DNA of 40,426 nucleotides from the NCBI GenBank assembly GCA_020431945.1, contig JAGQHH010000159.1, positions 1 to 40,426 of the forward strand, given 5' to 3'. Source of the stretch: Cyanobacteria bacterium HKST-UBA02. GTDB taxonomy: Bacteria > Cyanobacteriota > Vampirovibrionia > Obscuribacterales > Obscuribacteraceae. Positions 1 through 7,588 of this stretch are shown piece by piece (position 1 is the stretch's first letter; each line of letters starts with the position of its first letter). The position numbers were made by a program, and so were the translations under genes. Below the pieces are notes generated by a model. It was not told the DNA's origin, ran no database searches, and was given only the letters and a program-made list of their open reading frames with translations.

Positions 1-458
1 GACATGGTGGTCTCGCGATCGATCGCCAGCATCGTCACATAATGCTCCGCCAGCGGCCGGTGAAGAATCTTCGGCACGGCATCGTCGCCATCAGAAAGAC
101 TGACCGGCTCATCGAAAATGCTCGCCACAGCCAGGAGCCGGTCCCTGATGGATGGGAACAGTCGCTCACGGACGGATTCGAAATCGCTGTAATCTTCCGG
201 CTCGAGGGTAGCTTTGATCAGATCGATCTGTTTGAAGATTACCGACTGCTTCGCCTCGTTGTCACCGCAGAACTCGTACTCCTGATAGAGATTCTCGAGG
301 TTCCAGAACGAATCGCCGAGCACTATGCGAAACTGCTCGGCATCATATTCGATACCTTCCAATTCGATGCCTTCCCGGCTGAGCATGTCAACAGACAGTT
401 GGATGACGACACCGGCAAAAGTGTCTCGCTTTTCGCGCTCTTCCTGACTGATTGTCAT
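1..458 (-). CDS. DUF1444-like (YtpQ-type) protein, N-terminal part, cut by window edge
   Basis: A minus-strand frame opens at ATG 456-458 and stays open to the window edge (152 codons, stop outside). GAGGTGG lies a few bases before the ATG as a ribosome binding site. The protein starts MTISQEEREKRDTF and is acidic and soluble, with no signal peptide or membrane segment. The last visible part, VPKILHRPLAEHYVTMLAID, resembles the stretch of DUF1444 proteins where conserved PL and aspartate residues occur; that assignment is from memory of the family pattern and is tentative. Function of DUF1444 is unknown. It lies downstream of the gene ending at 566 in the same direction, with a gap of about 107 bases, so co-transcription is possible. 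The plus-strand frame over the same bases is arginine-rich shadow coding. Confidence 0.62.
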   Translation of the reverse strand, partial: MTISQEEREKRDTFAGVVIQLSVDMLSREGIELEGIEYDAEQFRIVLGDSFWNLENLYQEYEFCGDNEAKQSVIFKQIDLIKATLEPEDYSDFESVRERLFPSIRDRLLAVASIFDEPVSLSDGDDAVPKILHRPLAEHYVTMLAIDRETTM

Positions 459-565
459 CACCACCTCAGCTCCGGCTATGCTTTTCCAGCTCAGGTTTTA
501 CCATGCTCTTCCAGCTCAGGACCGCCTGCATTTTCGACGCTCCATTCCGGTCATGTGATTCTACC

Positions 566-1126
566 TCAAAGAGCAGGCTCCGAACCCGGATCTGAATCCG
601 GATCTGAGTCCGGATCTGAATCCGAATGTGTTCGCTCTTCGACTCCTTTGCTTGCCATCTTGCAAACCGCCTCCAGCTCAAGCGGTCTGCCCAGAACCGT
701 CTCCAGGTCATGAATAGCAGAAGCTAGCATTAACCCCCGCTCCTCGAAGCGCGCGCAAAGAGTCGCTGCTGTTCTTACAAGAAGCTGAATTCGCGAGGAC
801 TCGACATCCAGATTCCGCTCCATGTACTCCAGGGCAATAGAGGACAGAATTCCGACGGTAAAAGCGCGATCGAAATCAGTGCCTGCATTGTCGTGAGACT
901 CGAGAGATTCGAGAATCATCCCTGCGATATTGAGCGGATCTTCGAGAGCAGCCGTGCATTTCGCATAAAACGGCAGGCGAAAGCTCAGGAGAGCCAGAAG
1001 CAACCCCAGTTGCTCGTGCCGGTCGGCCTGCCGAGCCAGGATGTGGCGCTGGAGCTTCGCTTCGGTCCAGTTGAGCGCCTGGCGATAAACGACATGAGCT
1101 GGGTGCGACTTGAGCTGGTTGTCCAC
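566..1126 (-). CDS. Hypothetical protein with DSDP-repeat acidic tail
   Basis: 186 codons from GTG 1126 to TGA 566. I do not recognise the family. The body is predicted mainly helical (residues about 15-165, many Leu/Ala/Glu), has no signal peptide or membrane segment, and contains three scattered cysteines. The last 20 residues are a low-complexity acidic tail built on Asp-Ser-Asp-Pro, encoded by a 12-base repeat based on TCCGGATCTGAA at about 573-627. The GTG start is the only reasonable one upstream of the body, but its ribosome binding site is poor, so the true start is uncertain. The gene lies between the tandem hairpins at 1166-1278 (upstream) and the DUF1444-like gene (downstream), same strand. 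Repeat-tail length could vary between strains. Confidence 0.6.
   Translation of the reverse strand: MDNQLKSHPAHVVYRQALNWTEAKLQRHILARQADRHEQLGLLLALLSFRLPFYAKCTAALEDPLNIAGMILESLESHDNAGTDFDRAFTVGILSSIALEYMERNLDVESSRIQLLVRTAATLCARFEERGLMLASAIHDLETVLGRPLELEAVCKMASKGVEERTHSDSDPDSDPDSDPGSEPAL
573..627 (-). repeat. Short tandem repeat encoding (DSDP)n
   Basis: About four imperfect 12-base units of the form GGATCTGAATCC/GGATCTGAGTCC. Read on the minus strand they encode the acidic Asp-Ser-Asp-Pro tail of the protein at 566-1126. A multiple of three per unit means unit gain or loss would keep the frame. Confidence 0.75.
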
Positions 1127-1165
1127 TGATAGGAATCTTTTACTTCGGGTGCCTTCGGAGTGAAG

Positions 1166-1278
1166 TATGACTGTCAGGACAAATTTTCTTCGAAAAGAAT
1201 GATCTGAGAGTCATTTATACGCAGCTATATGACTGTCAGGACAAGTTTTTTCCGAAAAAGATGACCTGTGAGTCATTT
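1166..1278. repeat. Two tandem copies of a 51-bp imperfect palindrome
   Basis: Copies at 1166-1216 and 1228-1278 are 51 bp each, match at 44 of 51 positions, and are separated by 11 bp. Each begins TATGACTGTCAGGACAA and ends in AGTCATTT, so the outer arms TGACT...AGTCA pair in each copy, and the centre forms a second small T-rich/A-rich hairpin (TTTTC-TTC-GAAAA in copy 1, TTTTT-TCCG-AAAAA in copy 2). The central differences largely preserve pairing. They sit between the hemQ stop (1302) and the start of the next minus gene (1126). They could be a terminator pair, a REP/MITE-like element, or operator sites; no T-run of classic terminator type follows immediately. Confidence 0.8.
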
Positions 1279-1301
1279 TTCAATTTCGGGCGCAGGCAGG
1301 C

Positions 1302-2156
1302 TCAGGCGGGCTGAAGCTCGTTGAGGGCAGGGACGCCGGTGCCATCGAGATAGACCTGGAGCTGCTCCAGCGAAAACTGAACGCCGGAGAAGAAGTCCCC
1401 GAATTCGCCGTACTTGGCGCTGGCCTCGTCGAAACGCATCTCATAGATGAGCTTCTTGAAAACACCCGGATCGTCGGCATAGAGGTCGACGCCCCATTCG
1501 TATTTGTCGAAGCCGATGGAGCCCGAGATTACCTGAGTGACAAGACCGTGATAGGTGCGGCCGATCTTGCCGTGGTCGAGCATCAGCTTGGCACGCTCCT
1601 CGAAGGGCAGAGAATACCAGTTGACTTCCTCGCCGCGTTTCTTGTCCATTGGATAGAAACAGACATAGCGACGCTGAGGAATTCTTGCCCAGAGTCTGCC
1701 GGCGTGGCGGGGATGGTGCTCCTGCTCTTTCAAGAGCTCATCGAAAGCTTCGGTCCACTCGGGAGAGAAGGGCTTCAGATCGCGCTCTTTGAGGGTGGCA
1801 TGAATCCTGCCGGTAGCTTCGTAGAGCCCCAGCTCGAGAATCGATACATAAGAAGAGAGGGGGGTGAGAAACTGCCGCAGGCGCAGCTTGTCAACAACTA
1901 TCTGGGCATGAGCCAGACCGTCGTAAGGCTTGCTGTAGTGGGTAAGCATGAGCTCGCCCTTGTGACCGAGAAGCTGCGCCAGACCGACGTCGGCGTCTTC
2001 GGTCTCTTTGAGCGACTTGAGCGCCGCTGTCGCCTCCCGGGCGATCTCCTTGCGCTCGCTTTCCGGGAGCCTGTCCCAGGCGAGTCTGTCGAATGCGAAC
2101 ATGCGGTGGAGAATCCACCAACCTTCCAGAGATTCGGGTACGTCGGGATGGCGCAT
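1302..2156 (-). CDS. hemQ: HemQ/ChdC-type coproheme decarboxylase (chlorite dismutase family)
   Basis: 284 aa, ATG 2156, with AGGAG 8 bases upstream. The C-terminal half carries the HemQ core: YPMDKKRGEEVNWYSLP (168-184), LMLDHGKIGR (191-200), GSIGFDKYEWGVDLYADDP and EMRFDEASAKYGEFGDFF. By family knowledge this enzyme removes two propionates from Fe-coproporphyrin III to give haem b, the last step of the coproporphyrin-dependent route. H195 fits the proximal haem ligand, and Y168, 27 residues before it, and Q208, 13 after it, match the spacing of the catalytic Tyr and the distal Gln as I recall them for Listeria HemQ. The length is slightly above the usual 250 aa. No signal peptide; cytosolic. 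No other haem gene is in the window, so it is an isolated pathway gene here. A generic Dyp/chlorite dismutase role is the alternative but fits less well. Confidence 0.9.
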   Translation of the reverse strand: MRHPDVPESLEGWWILHRMFAFDRLAWDRLPESERKEIAREATAALKSLKETEDADVGLAQLLGHKGELMLTHYSKPYDGLAHAQIVVDKLRLRQFLTPLSSYVSILELGLYEATGRIHATLKERDLKPFSPEWTEAFDELLKEQEHHPRHAGRLWARIPQRRYVCFYPMDKKRGEEVNWYSLPFEERAKLMLDHGKIGRTYHGLVTQVISGSIGFDKYEWGVDLYADDPGVFKKLIYEMRFDEASAKYGEFGDFFSGVQFSLEQLQVYLDGTGVPALNELQPA

Positions 2157-2312
2157 GAGAAGTGCTCCTGAGCGGTGAGAACAAGAACCGTAGCGAACGA
2201 GCCCTTGACAGGCAAGCTCCGGCGAGCTCGATAAAGCCTGGCAGATTCGCTTTCGGCAAGATAGCGATAATACCAGATAGAGCTGCCGGAGCCGCCTTCG
2301 GGCGCCGAATCT

Positions 2313-2360
2313 TTTAAGAACCGCTACTCCGTTTCATTTAAGAACCACTACTCCGCTTCA
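2313..2360. repeat. 24-bp tandem repeat, two copies
   Basis: Exact head-to-tail copies at 2313-2336 and 2337-2360 (TTTAAGAACC...CTACTCCG.TTCA), identical at 22 of 24 positions. It lies in the 278-bp non-coding gap between hemQ (starts 2156) and the VIT/vWA gene (ends 2435), both on the minus strand. Function unknown; it may be a recent duplication in the 3' region of the vWA transcript or paired binding sites. Confidence 0.8.
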
Positions 2361-2401
2361 TCGGTGACCTGGTTCTTCCATGACGACCTGTTAGAAGCTT
2401 T

Positions 2402-2449
2402 CTTATCCGGAAGTCTTCTTGTCCGGAAGTCTTCCTATTTAGAGGTCTT
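2402..2449. repeat. 16-bp tandem repeat spanning a stop codon
   Basis: Three 16-base units (CTTATCCGGAAGTCTT, CTTGTCCGGAAGTCTT, and a degenerate CCTATTTAGAGGTCTT). The third unit contains the last codons and the TAG stop of the VIT/vWA gene on the minus strand, so the repeat array continues from the coding end into the 3' untranslated region. Confidence 0.6.
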
Positions 2450-4948
2450 CCTGAAGATTCGGTAGATCGAGACGCCCACCAGGACCACCAGGGCGGTCAC
2501 GGTGAGGAGCCTGATCCCCTCGGCAATCAAGCGGCAGGTCGCGACCACGGTGGCGCCTCTCTCGAACTCGTTCCATTCTTCGCCGCCCACCTCGCTGCCG
2601 AGGAAGACGCTGGTCACCATCCGGCTCAGAAGTTCGGTCACCGCGGAGACGGTGTTATTGATGAACTCGGTGATCCATTTACCGATCATATGACCGATGT
2701 TGTGGAAGAGATTGGTGATGATATCGTTTCCCCAGAAAGTGTAGCGACCCTGATAGACATCACAATAACCATAGTCGGCCAGCTGGCCTACTTCGCTACC
2801 CTGACCGTATCGCGGGTCCACCGGAGCGCCCACGAGCCCGCCGCTGAACTGTTCAGAGCCCTGAGAAGGAGGCACATATCGCTGGAGAATATCTGAGGTT
2901 CCTTCCGGTGTCACCTGGGGCACCACGATCTGCCTGGCGGCAGGCATGAGCTCCGCCATATTGTCCACGCCCACAAGCGATGTATAGGGCGTCATGATAT
3001 GGTGCTTCAGCCCCAGGTCGGTAACGGCGATCTTCCGCTTTTCGGAGATGCCACCATCTTGAAACTCGAGATAATCCTGAGCCAGAAGATCCTCCACCCT
3101 CTGCCTGGCCCAGAGCGTCTCCACCAGACGATTGTCGGCATTGCGTACCGGGAGCACCAGGCTCATCTCCTTGCGATAGGGCTTGCCAGAGGCGTTGCCG
3201 GTCAAGATCACTTTTCCGGTGCCGGGTCTGGTGTATCTGCCGGTGATTCGAATCGGACGATGAGACCAGAGATCCTGCGAGCCGCCGGCGCTGCAGAGAT
3301 CGAGCAGCTCGACACCTTCGAAGGACACCTCGACATCAGTAAGGATCGGCGCTGCGATTTTCTTCGCGAAGTTTTCGGCAATTTCTCTAGAATTCGAATC
3401 GAGCAGGACATATTCCGCCTCGCCACCACCTTCGCGAGCCATGGCGTCGATGAGAAAACGATTGACACTATTTCCGGTACCGAAGGCGAACCAGCGGGAA
3501 GTTCCCCTGAGCTTGCGCACTGTCGATAGAACTTCGTACTCATTGTCGACATAACCATCGGTCATGAATGTGACTATCCTGAGTCTCTTCTTATCGGCAG
3601 GCATGGAGCAGGCTTGCTTGACAGCGGGCAGCATGAATGTGCCGCCATCAGCGGTGATGGCTCTCACGAATGCACGGGCATGCAGAAGGTTGCCGCTTCT
3701 GATTCTCTCGGGCTTCGAGAAAAGAGTCTGCACACTATCGCTGAAGGCGATGACTTGAAAAGTGTCCTCCGGATGCAAACGATCGAGCATATAGAGCAGG
3801 GTATCCTTGGCCTTCTCTATCGGTGCCCCTTCCTGAGAGCCGGAGCAATCAACGATGAAGATGAGCTCGCGAGGGACTACCCGTCCGGCTTCCACATGCG
3901 CCGGAGGCATGAGAGTGATGGTGGCATAGCCGTCACCCTTCCCGTCCCTGTGCGTGAAATAGCTGCTCTCGATATCTTCGCCGCTGGCTCTCCAGGTGAG
4001 GACAAAGTCCCGGTTGGGTATGGTTTCGAGATCGCGGAGCCGGATGTGGGCATGATGCGGCTCGTCCAGCGTCACGGCGATCTCATGCAGCCTGGACTCT
4101 ATCCCCGCGAGAGTACCTGGCGAGTCTATCCCGACCGCGATCGAAAGGTCGCGTCCGCCTCTGGTTGCCGGCACTGAGGGCACGTCACTTGCCGAGCCCG
4201 AGGGACTGAAGCGGGGCCCGACCACTGTCGGGAAGCTGAATGTATAGTTGCCATCGGCGAATGCCAGCTTGGTGACATATGTGGTCTCGACATAGATATG
4301 TTGATGCGGCGCGATATTCGCTACTCTCTGGGTGAATATATTGGGTCTCTCCTGATTGAGAAGGGCCGCTGTATGACCCCGACTCACCGCCTCCCTGTAG
4401 ATCTGCTCCGCCTCTTCGCGTCGCTTGATCTCGGCTTCGATGACCCGGTTGCCGGTCCTGAGCACCATGCGTTCCACGGCACCATGCTCGTCCAGAGGCA
4501 ATTGATAGATCGCCTCGAAAGTCTCGTTAAAGCTATTCCGAAACTCCTGCTTGACTGTGACCCGAGCGATGGAGCCGGTAATCTGCGCCGATACATCGGT
4601 ATGCTCGAGGGGGCATTCGCCCAGGCGTCCGGTGGGTCCCATGGCATCGAGGAAGCCGGCGTCGACGAATTGGTCGACGGATTTGTTTAGGGATTGATTT
4701 AGGGACGGCGTGCCGGCTATTCTGTTCGGCCAGTCCAGAGGCGGAAGCAGGCTGTAATCCGGCGGGGTTATCTTCTCCGGTTCGAGGCTCGCCTGGTAGC
4801 CCGTATAGCAACAAGCCAGACAGTGAATGATTATAAGAACGATACCAACCGAGATGGTGGCAGGTGGGCGCCATCTCCTGGACAGGTCACCGGCTGTCTG
4901 AACATCTTGTTCCTGGGACCTGTCTTTTTTTCGGGGTGAGAAAAACAT
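2435..4948 (-). CDS. Membrane-anchored VIT and von Willebrand factor A domain protein
   Basis: 837 aa from ATG 4948, preceded by GGAGG 8 bases away; a GTG start 7 codons further upstream would bury that site, so the ATG is preferred. Layout: short basic N-terminus, membrane segment around residues 28-47 (SVGIVLIIIHCLACCYTGY), VIT domain about 110-260 (EFRNSFNETFEAIYQLPLD, then RREEAEQIYREAVSRG), vWA domain about 355-540 with MIDAS motif DCSGS, and a C-terminal hydrophobic segment (TVTALVVLVGVSIYRIF). VIT/vWA proteins resemble inter-alpha-trypsin inhibitor heavy chains and bind metal-dependent protein ligands; their bacterial role is poorly known. No LPXTG sorting signal is present. The protein is probably displayed on the outer face between two membrane anchors. 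It is divergent from the kinase gene at 5276, which may share regulation. Confidence 0.92.
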   Translation of the reverse strand: MFFSPRKKDRSQEQDVQTAGDLSRRWRPPATISVGIVLIIIHCLACCYTGYQASLEPEKITPPDYSLLPPLDWPNRIAGTPSLNQSLNKSVDQFVDAGFLDAMGPTGRLGECPLEHTDVSAQITGSIARVTVKQEFRNSFNETFEAIYQLPLDEHGAVERMVLRTGNRVIEAEIKRREEAEQIYREAVSRGHTAALLNQERPNIFTQRVANIAPHQHIYVETTYVTKLAFADGNYTFSFPTVVGPRFSPSGSASDVPSVPATRGGRDLSIAVGIDSPGTLAGIESRLHEIAVTLDEPHHAHIRLRDLETIPNRDFVLTWRASGEDIESSYFTHRDGKGDGYATITLMPPAHVEAGRVVPRELIFIVDCSGSQEGAPIEKAKDTLLYMLDRLHPEDTFQVIAFSDSVQTLFSKPERIRSGNLLHARAFVRAITADGGTFMLPAVKQACSMPADKKRLRIVTFMTDGYVDNEYEVLSTVRKLRGTSRWFAFGTGNSVNRFLIDAMAREGGGEAEYVLLDSNSREIAENFAKKIAAPILTDVEVSFEGVELLDLCSAGGSQDLWSHRPIRITGRYTRPGTGKVILTGNASGKPYRKEMSLVLPVRNADNRLVETLWARQRVEDLLAQDYLEFQDGGISEKRKIAVTDLGLKHHIMTPYTSLVGVDNMAELMPAARQIVVPQVTPEGTSDILQRYVPPSQGSEQFSGGLVGAPVDPRYGQGSEVGQLADYGYCDVYQGRYTFWGNDIITNLFHNIGHMIGKWITEFINNTVSAVTELLSRMVTSVFLGSEVGGEEWNEFERGATVVATCRLIAEGIRLLTVTALVVLVGVSIYRIFRKTSK

Positions 4949-5275
4949 ATAAAGAACCTCCGCATCCACCGGTTGGTGGCGAGAAACACAAATAACCAGA
5001 TCACATCGTGCGGTTGTCTCGCCCCCGGAGGCGAGACATAAAACACCGCGTTCGCTGTGACGAGATCAGCTAGCAATCGATCTTCACAAGTAGGGCTATT
5101 ATTGGCGCTGCAAAACCAATAGCAAGGGAGTTTTCCGCGGTCTCAGTGCCTGTTTTCCCCATCACGCCGCTGATAATTTAGAAACCTCCCCGTGCTGCTA
5201 TGATCGAGCCTGGACGGCAAGACCTGACGCAAAGTCCTCGTGCAGGTTCTCGTCACATAGTTCGGAATCCTCTTT
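4949..5275. other. Divergent intergenic region, 327 bp
   Basis: No convincing gene. It should hold promoters for the VIT/vWA gene (minus) and the first kinase (plus). Visible elements: the 9-bp hairpin at 5015-5038 and an extended -10-like TGCTATGAT at 5196-5204, about 70 bases before the kinase ATG, without a good -35 box. Confidence 0.5.
5015..5038. promoter_or_regulatory. 9-bp perfect inverted repeat in the vWA leader
   Basis: TGTCTCGCC, six-base spacer, GGCGAGACA. It lies about 67 bases upstream of the VIT/vWA ATG. There is no T-run on either side, so it is more likely an operator or 5' leader hairpin than a terminator. Confidence 0.5.
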
Positions 5276-7474
5276 ATGACTGACGACCCCATCTGCCCGA
5301 TTTGTTTGAACCCGAAAAAGAGTAAGAGCGACGGAAGCCTTACCCAGTGGATCATGGCCTGCACCTGCGACGTGGCTCCGGACCCCGAGATCGAGCAGAC
5401 CGCCATCGAGCTCTGTCAGACCTGCGGAAAAAAGATAGGCAAAGGCCGGCAGGGGTCTTTCACGCAATTTATCTTTCGCTCGGACCTTTGCAGCTGCGAC
5501 CTCCCGAGGCCCATCAAGCACGGCGCCGACTCTTTGCCTGCCGCGCCTGGGACCGAAACCCATTCAGGGATGGCTGTCCAGGAGGGCAGTGACCTCGCTC
5601 CCCCTCCAGAGGAGCTCGAAGAGGAGATTCTCCTGGACGAAAGGAGCTTTCCAGTGGAGCGATACAGAGCCGTAGGAGTGCTAGGACAGGGGGCGGGAAG
5701 CAAGGTTTATCTAGCCCGCGACAGGCTTCTCAACAAACTTGTAGCAGTCAAGACATTGACGGCAGCCTCGCCCCAGATGCTGATCAGCTTCCAGGATGAG
5801 GCACGAGCGACAAGCCGGCTCCGTCACCGCTCGATAGCTGATGTCATTGATTTTGGTGCCACCACTGCAGGCACACCTTATATGGTGCTCGACTATGTCG
5901 AGGGCAATTCTCTACAAGCGATCATCGCCTCCGACGGAACTCTGCCCTGGAACCTCTGCCGGAGCATCTTCATCGAGCTCTGCGAAGCCCTGTCCTATGC
6001 GCACGAACAAGGCATATTCCACAGAGACATCAAACCGAGCAACATTCTCATCAATCTCATGGAAGACGGAACCCTGACCGTTCATATCATAGACTGGGGA
6101 ATCGCAATAAGCATGGGTGCTAAGTCCGTGCAGGAGACCGACCAGGCAAGAGATACCATAGTCGGGACGCCCTTTTATATGAGCCCGGATCAGGGTCTCG
6201 GTCGTCCGTACGATAGCCGGTCGGAGATCTATTCGCTGGGCTGCGTTCTCTTCGAATGTCTCGCAGGAACGCCCCCATTTTCAGGCGAAACAGCTCTGGA
6301 GACCCTCTCGAAACACGCCAGTGAAGAGCCGCCCCGGCTGAGCGAGATAATAGACACCCCCCGGATTCCTAACGAGATCGAAGCGGTAATCGGCAGGGCT
6401 CTCGAAAAAGAGCCTGACAGTCGCTATCAATCCATGCAGGAGTTCGCCGCGGCCCTCGAGAAAATACCGGAAAACAGTGATGAGCAAAGCCGCCAGATAA
6501 AGCCTGCACCCGAGCTCTCCTTCGTCAAGCGAGGATCGCCGGTTCGCCGTGCACTCGCACGTATCTCGATAACGCTTCTCAGCCTTGCGGCAATAGCCGG
6601 TGCCGGCTATTTCGCCTATATCACCATCCAGCCTCGCAAGTATGCCGAGCCCATGCCGATTAATCTGAAATATCCAGCAAGCCGATATGAAGACGTCAGA
6701 AATCTTCAATCATATCTGGACAAAGACGCGAACAATCAGGACAAATGGCAGGAAAAGGACAATCAGCTCTTCACCAGATCCGATGTCACCGACGAGGAGC
6801 TGAAACGCTGGAAGGACACCGACATCGTCGACCTGACTATAAGAATCACCGATAGTTTCACCGGCGATGGTTTGAAGTATATTAAGCCGGACAGCGTTAC
6901 CCGGCTTGAGATTCTGTCGCGCAACTTCAATGATGAAGGAGCAAAGAATCTGCTTCGTTTTCGCAATCTCTCCGAGCTCAGAATCGCACAGTCGAAGGCG
7001 CTCAGCATCGAAGCCTTCGAAGAGATTGTAAAACTGCCTGGTCTGAAACGATTGCACCTCATGACCATGACCCTCCCTTCCGGAGCTATCGACCTGATCG
7101 CCCGCAAGACGGCGGTAGAGTGGTTGGTGATTGACGGCTGCGAGCCGATTACTGTCCATGACATGGAGGAGATAGCCACCATGCCCAAGCTTGGAATTCT
7201 CATCCTGACAAATCTCAAGATTGACGACACCTGCGTGCCGGCCCTTTTGAAGGCTAAGTTCTCTGACCTGGACATCAATCACACCAAGATATCCGGGCAG
7301 GGTCTCTTGAAGCTAGCCGAAAACAAGAATTTCCATCACCTGACCGTGAGCCTGGGAGACGGCATCACCAGGGAGGACTTTCATCGGTTCGAGAAGCTCC
7401 GCCCCGATTGCACAATCAAAGCTCGCGGGTTCATGGGGCTGCCGGCTGATGCTGATGCTGATTCATTGTTTTAG
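5276..7474 (+). CDS. Membrane Ser/Thr protein kinase with duplicated cysteine motif and C-terminal LRRs
   Basis: 732 aa. Two N-terminal copies of CxxC-x(18-21)-CxC (C7, C10, C29, C31; C47, C50, C72, C74), each with a GS(L/F)TQ(W/F)I stretch, suggest two small zinc-binding modules. The kinase domain spans about 130-395: glycine loop GQGAGS, ATP lysine K159, HRDIKPSN (D251, N256), and D273 in DWG instead of the usual DFG; the activation segment ends GTPFYMSPD, with D in place of the APE glutamate. One membrane segment at about 430-450 (SITLLSLAAIAGAGYFAYIT) is followed by about 280 residues with 23-25-residue leucine-rich repeats. By topology the kinase is cytosolic and the LRR part external. 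It ends in an ADADADS tail. The next kinase gene (7589) has the same plan. The ATG start has only a weak Shine-Dalgarno sequence. Confidence 0.93.
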   Translation: MTDDPICPICLNPKKSKSDGSLTQWIMACTCDVAPDPEIEQTAIELCQTCGKKIGKGRQGSFTQFIFRSDLCSCDLPRPIKHGADSLPAAPGTETHSGMAVQEGSDLAPPPEELEEEILLDERSFPVERYRAVGVLGQGAGSKVYLARDRLLNKLVAVKTLTAASPQMLISFQDEARATSRLRHRSIADVIDFGATTAGTPYMVLDYVEGNSLQAIIASDGTLPWNLCRSIFIELCEALSYAHEQGIFHRDIKPSNILINLMEDGTLTVHIIDWGIAISMGAKSVQETDQARDTIVGTPFYMSPDQGLGRPYDSRSEIYSLGCVLFECLAGTPPFSGETALETLSKHASEEPPRLSEIIDTPRIPNEIEAVIGRALEKEPDSRYQSMQEFAAALEKIPENSDEQSRQIKPAPELSFVKRGSPVRRALARISITLLSLAAIAGAGYFAYITIQPRKYAEPMPINLKYPASRYEDVRNLQSYLDKDANNQDKWQEKDNQLFTRSDVTDEELKRWKDTDIVDLTIRITDSFTGDGLKYIKPDSVTRLEILSRNFNDEGAKNLLRFRNLSELRIAQSKALSIEAFEEIVKLPGLKRLHLMTMTLPSGAIDLIARKTAVEWLVIDGCEPITVHDMEEIATMPKLGILILTNLKIDDTCVPALLKAKFSDLDINHTKISGQGLLKLAENKNFHHLTVSLGDGITREDFHRFEKLRPDCTIKARGFMGLPADADADSLF

Positions 7475-7526
7475 CAAAGGTAAGCAAGCAGGACGACCGG
7501 GCCTCGACCACCGATTTCTTGACAGC

Positions 7527-7555
7527 TTGAGCTTTGCCGTCCCAGGACCTAAAAT
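7527..7555 (+). promoter_or_regulatory. Sigma70-type promoter for the second LRR kinase
   Basis: TTGAGC at 7527-7532, 17-base spacer, TAAAAT at 7550-7555. The start codon at 7589 is 33 bases after the -10 box. This suggests the second kinase can be transcribed separately from the first. Confidence 0.55.
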
Positions 7556-7588
7556 ACTGGAAGGGGAGCGGAGCTTTACTACAGACAG

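Noticed and set aside
466..711. 81-codon minus-strand frame rich in Arg and Ile
   Set aside because: Shadow of the DSDP-repeat end of the gene at 566-1126, with IRIQIR low-complexity sequence produced by the repeat in another frame.
42..713. 223-codon plus-strand frame at the left edge
   Set aside because: It is antisense to the DUF1444-like gene and the DSDP tail; its C-terminal part is repeat-derived Ser/Glu and has no family pattern.
1548..2171. 207-codon plus-strand frame
   Set aside because: Antisense to hemQ, which has clear family motifs and a good ribosome binding site.
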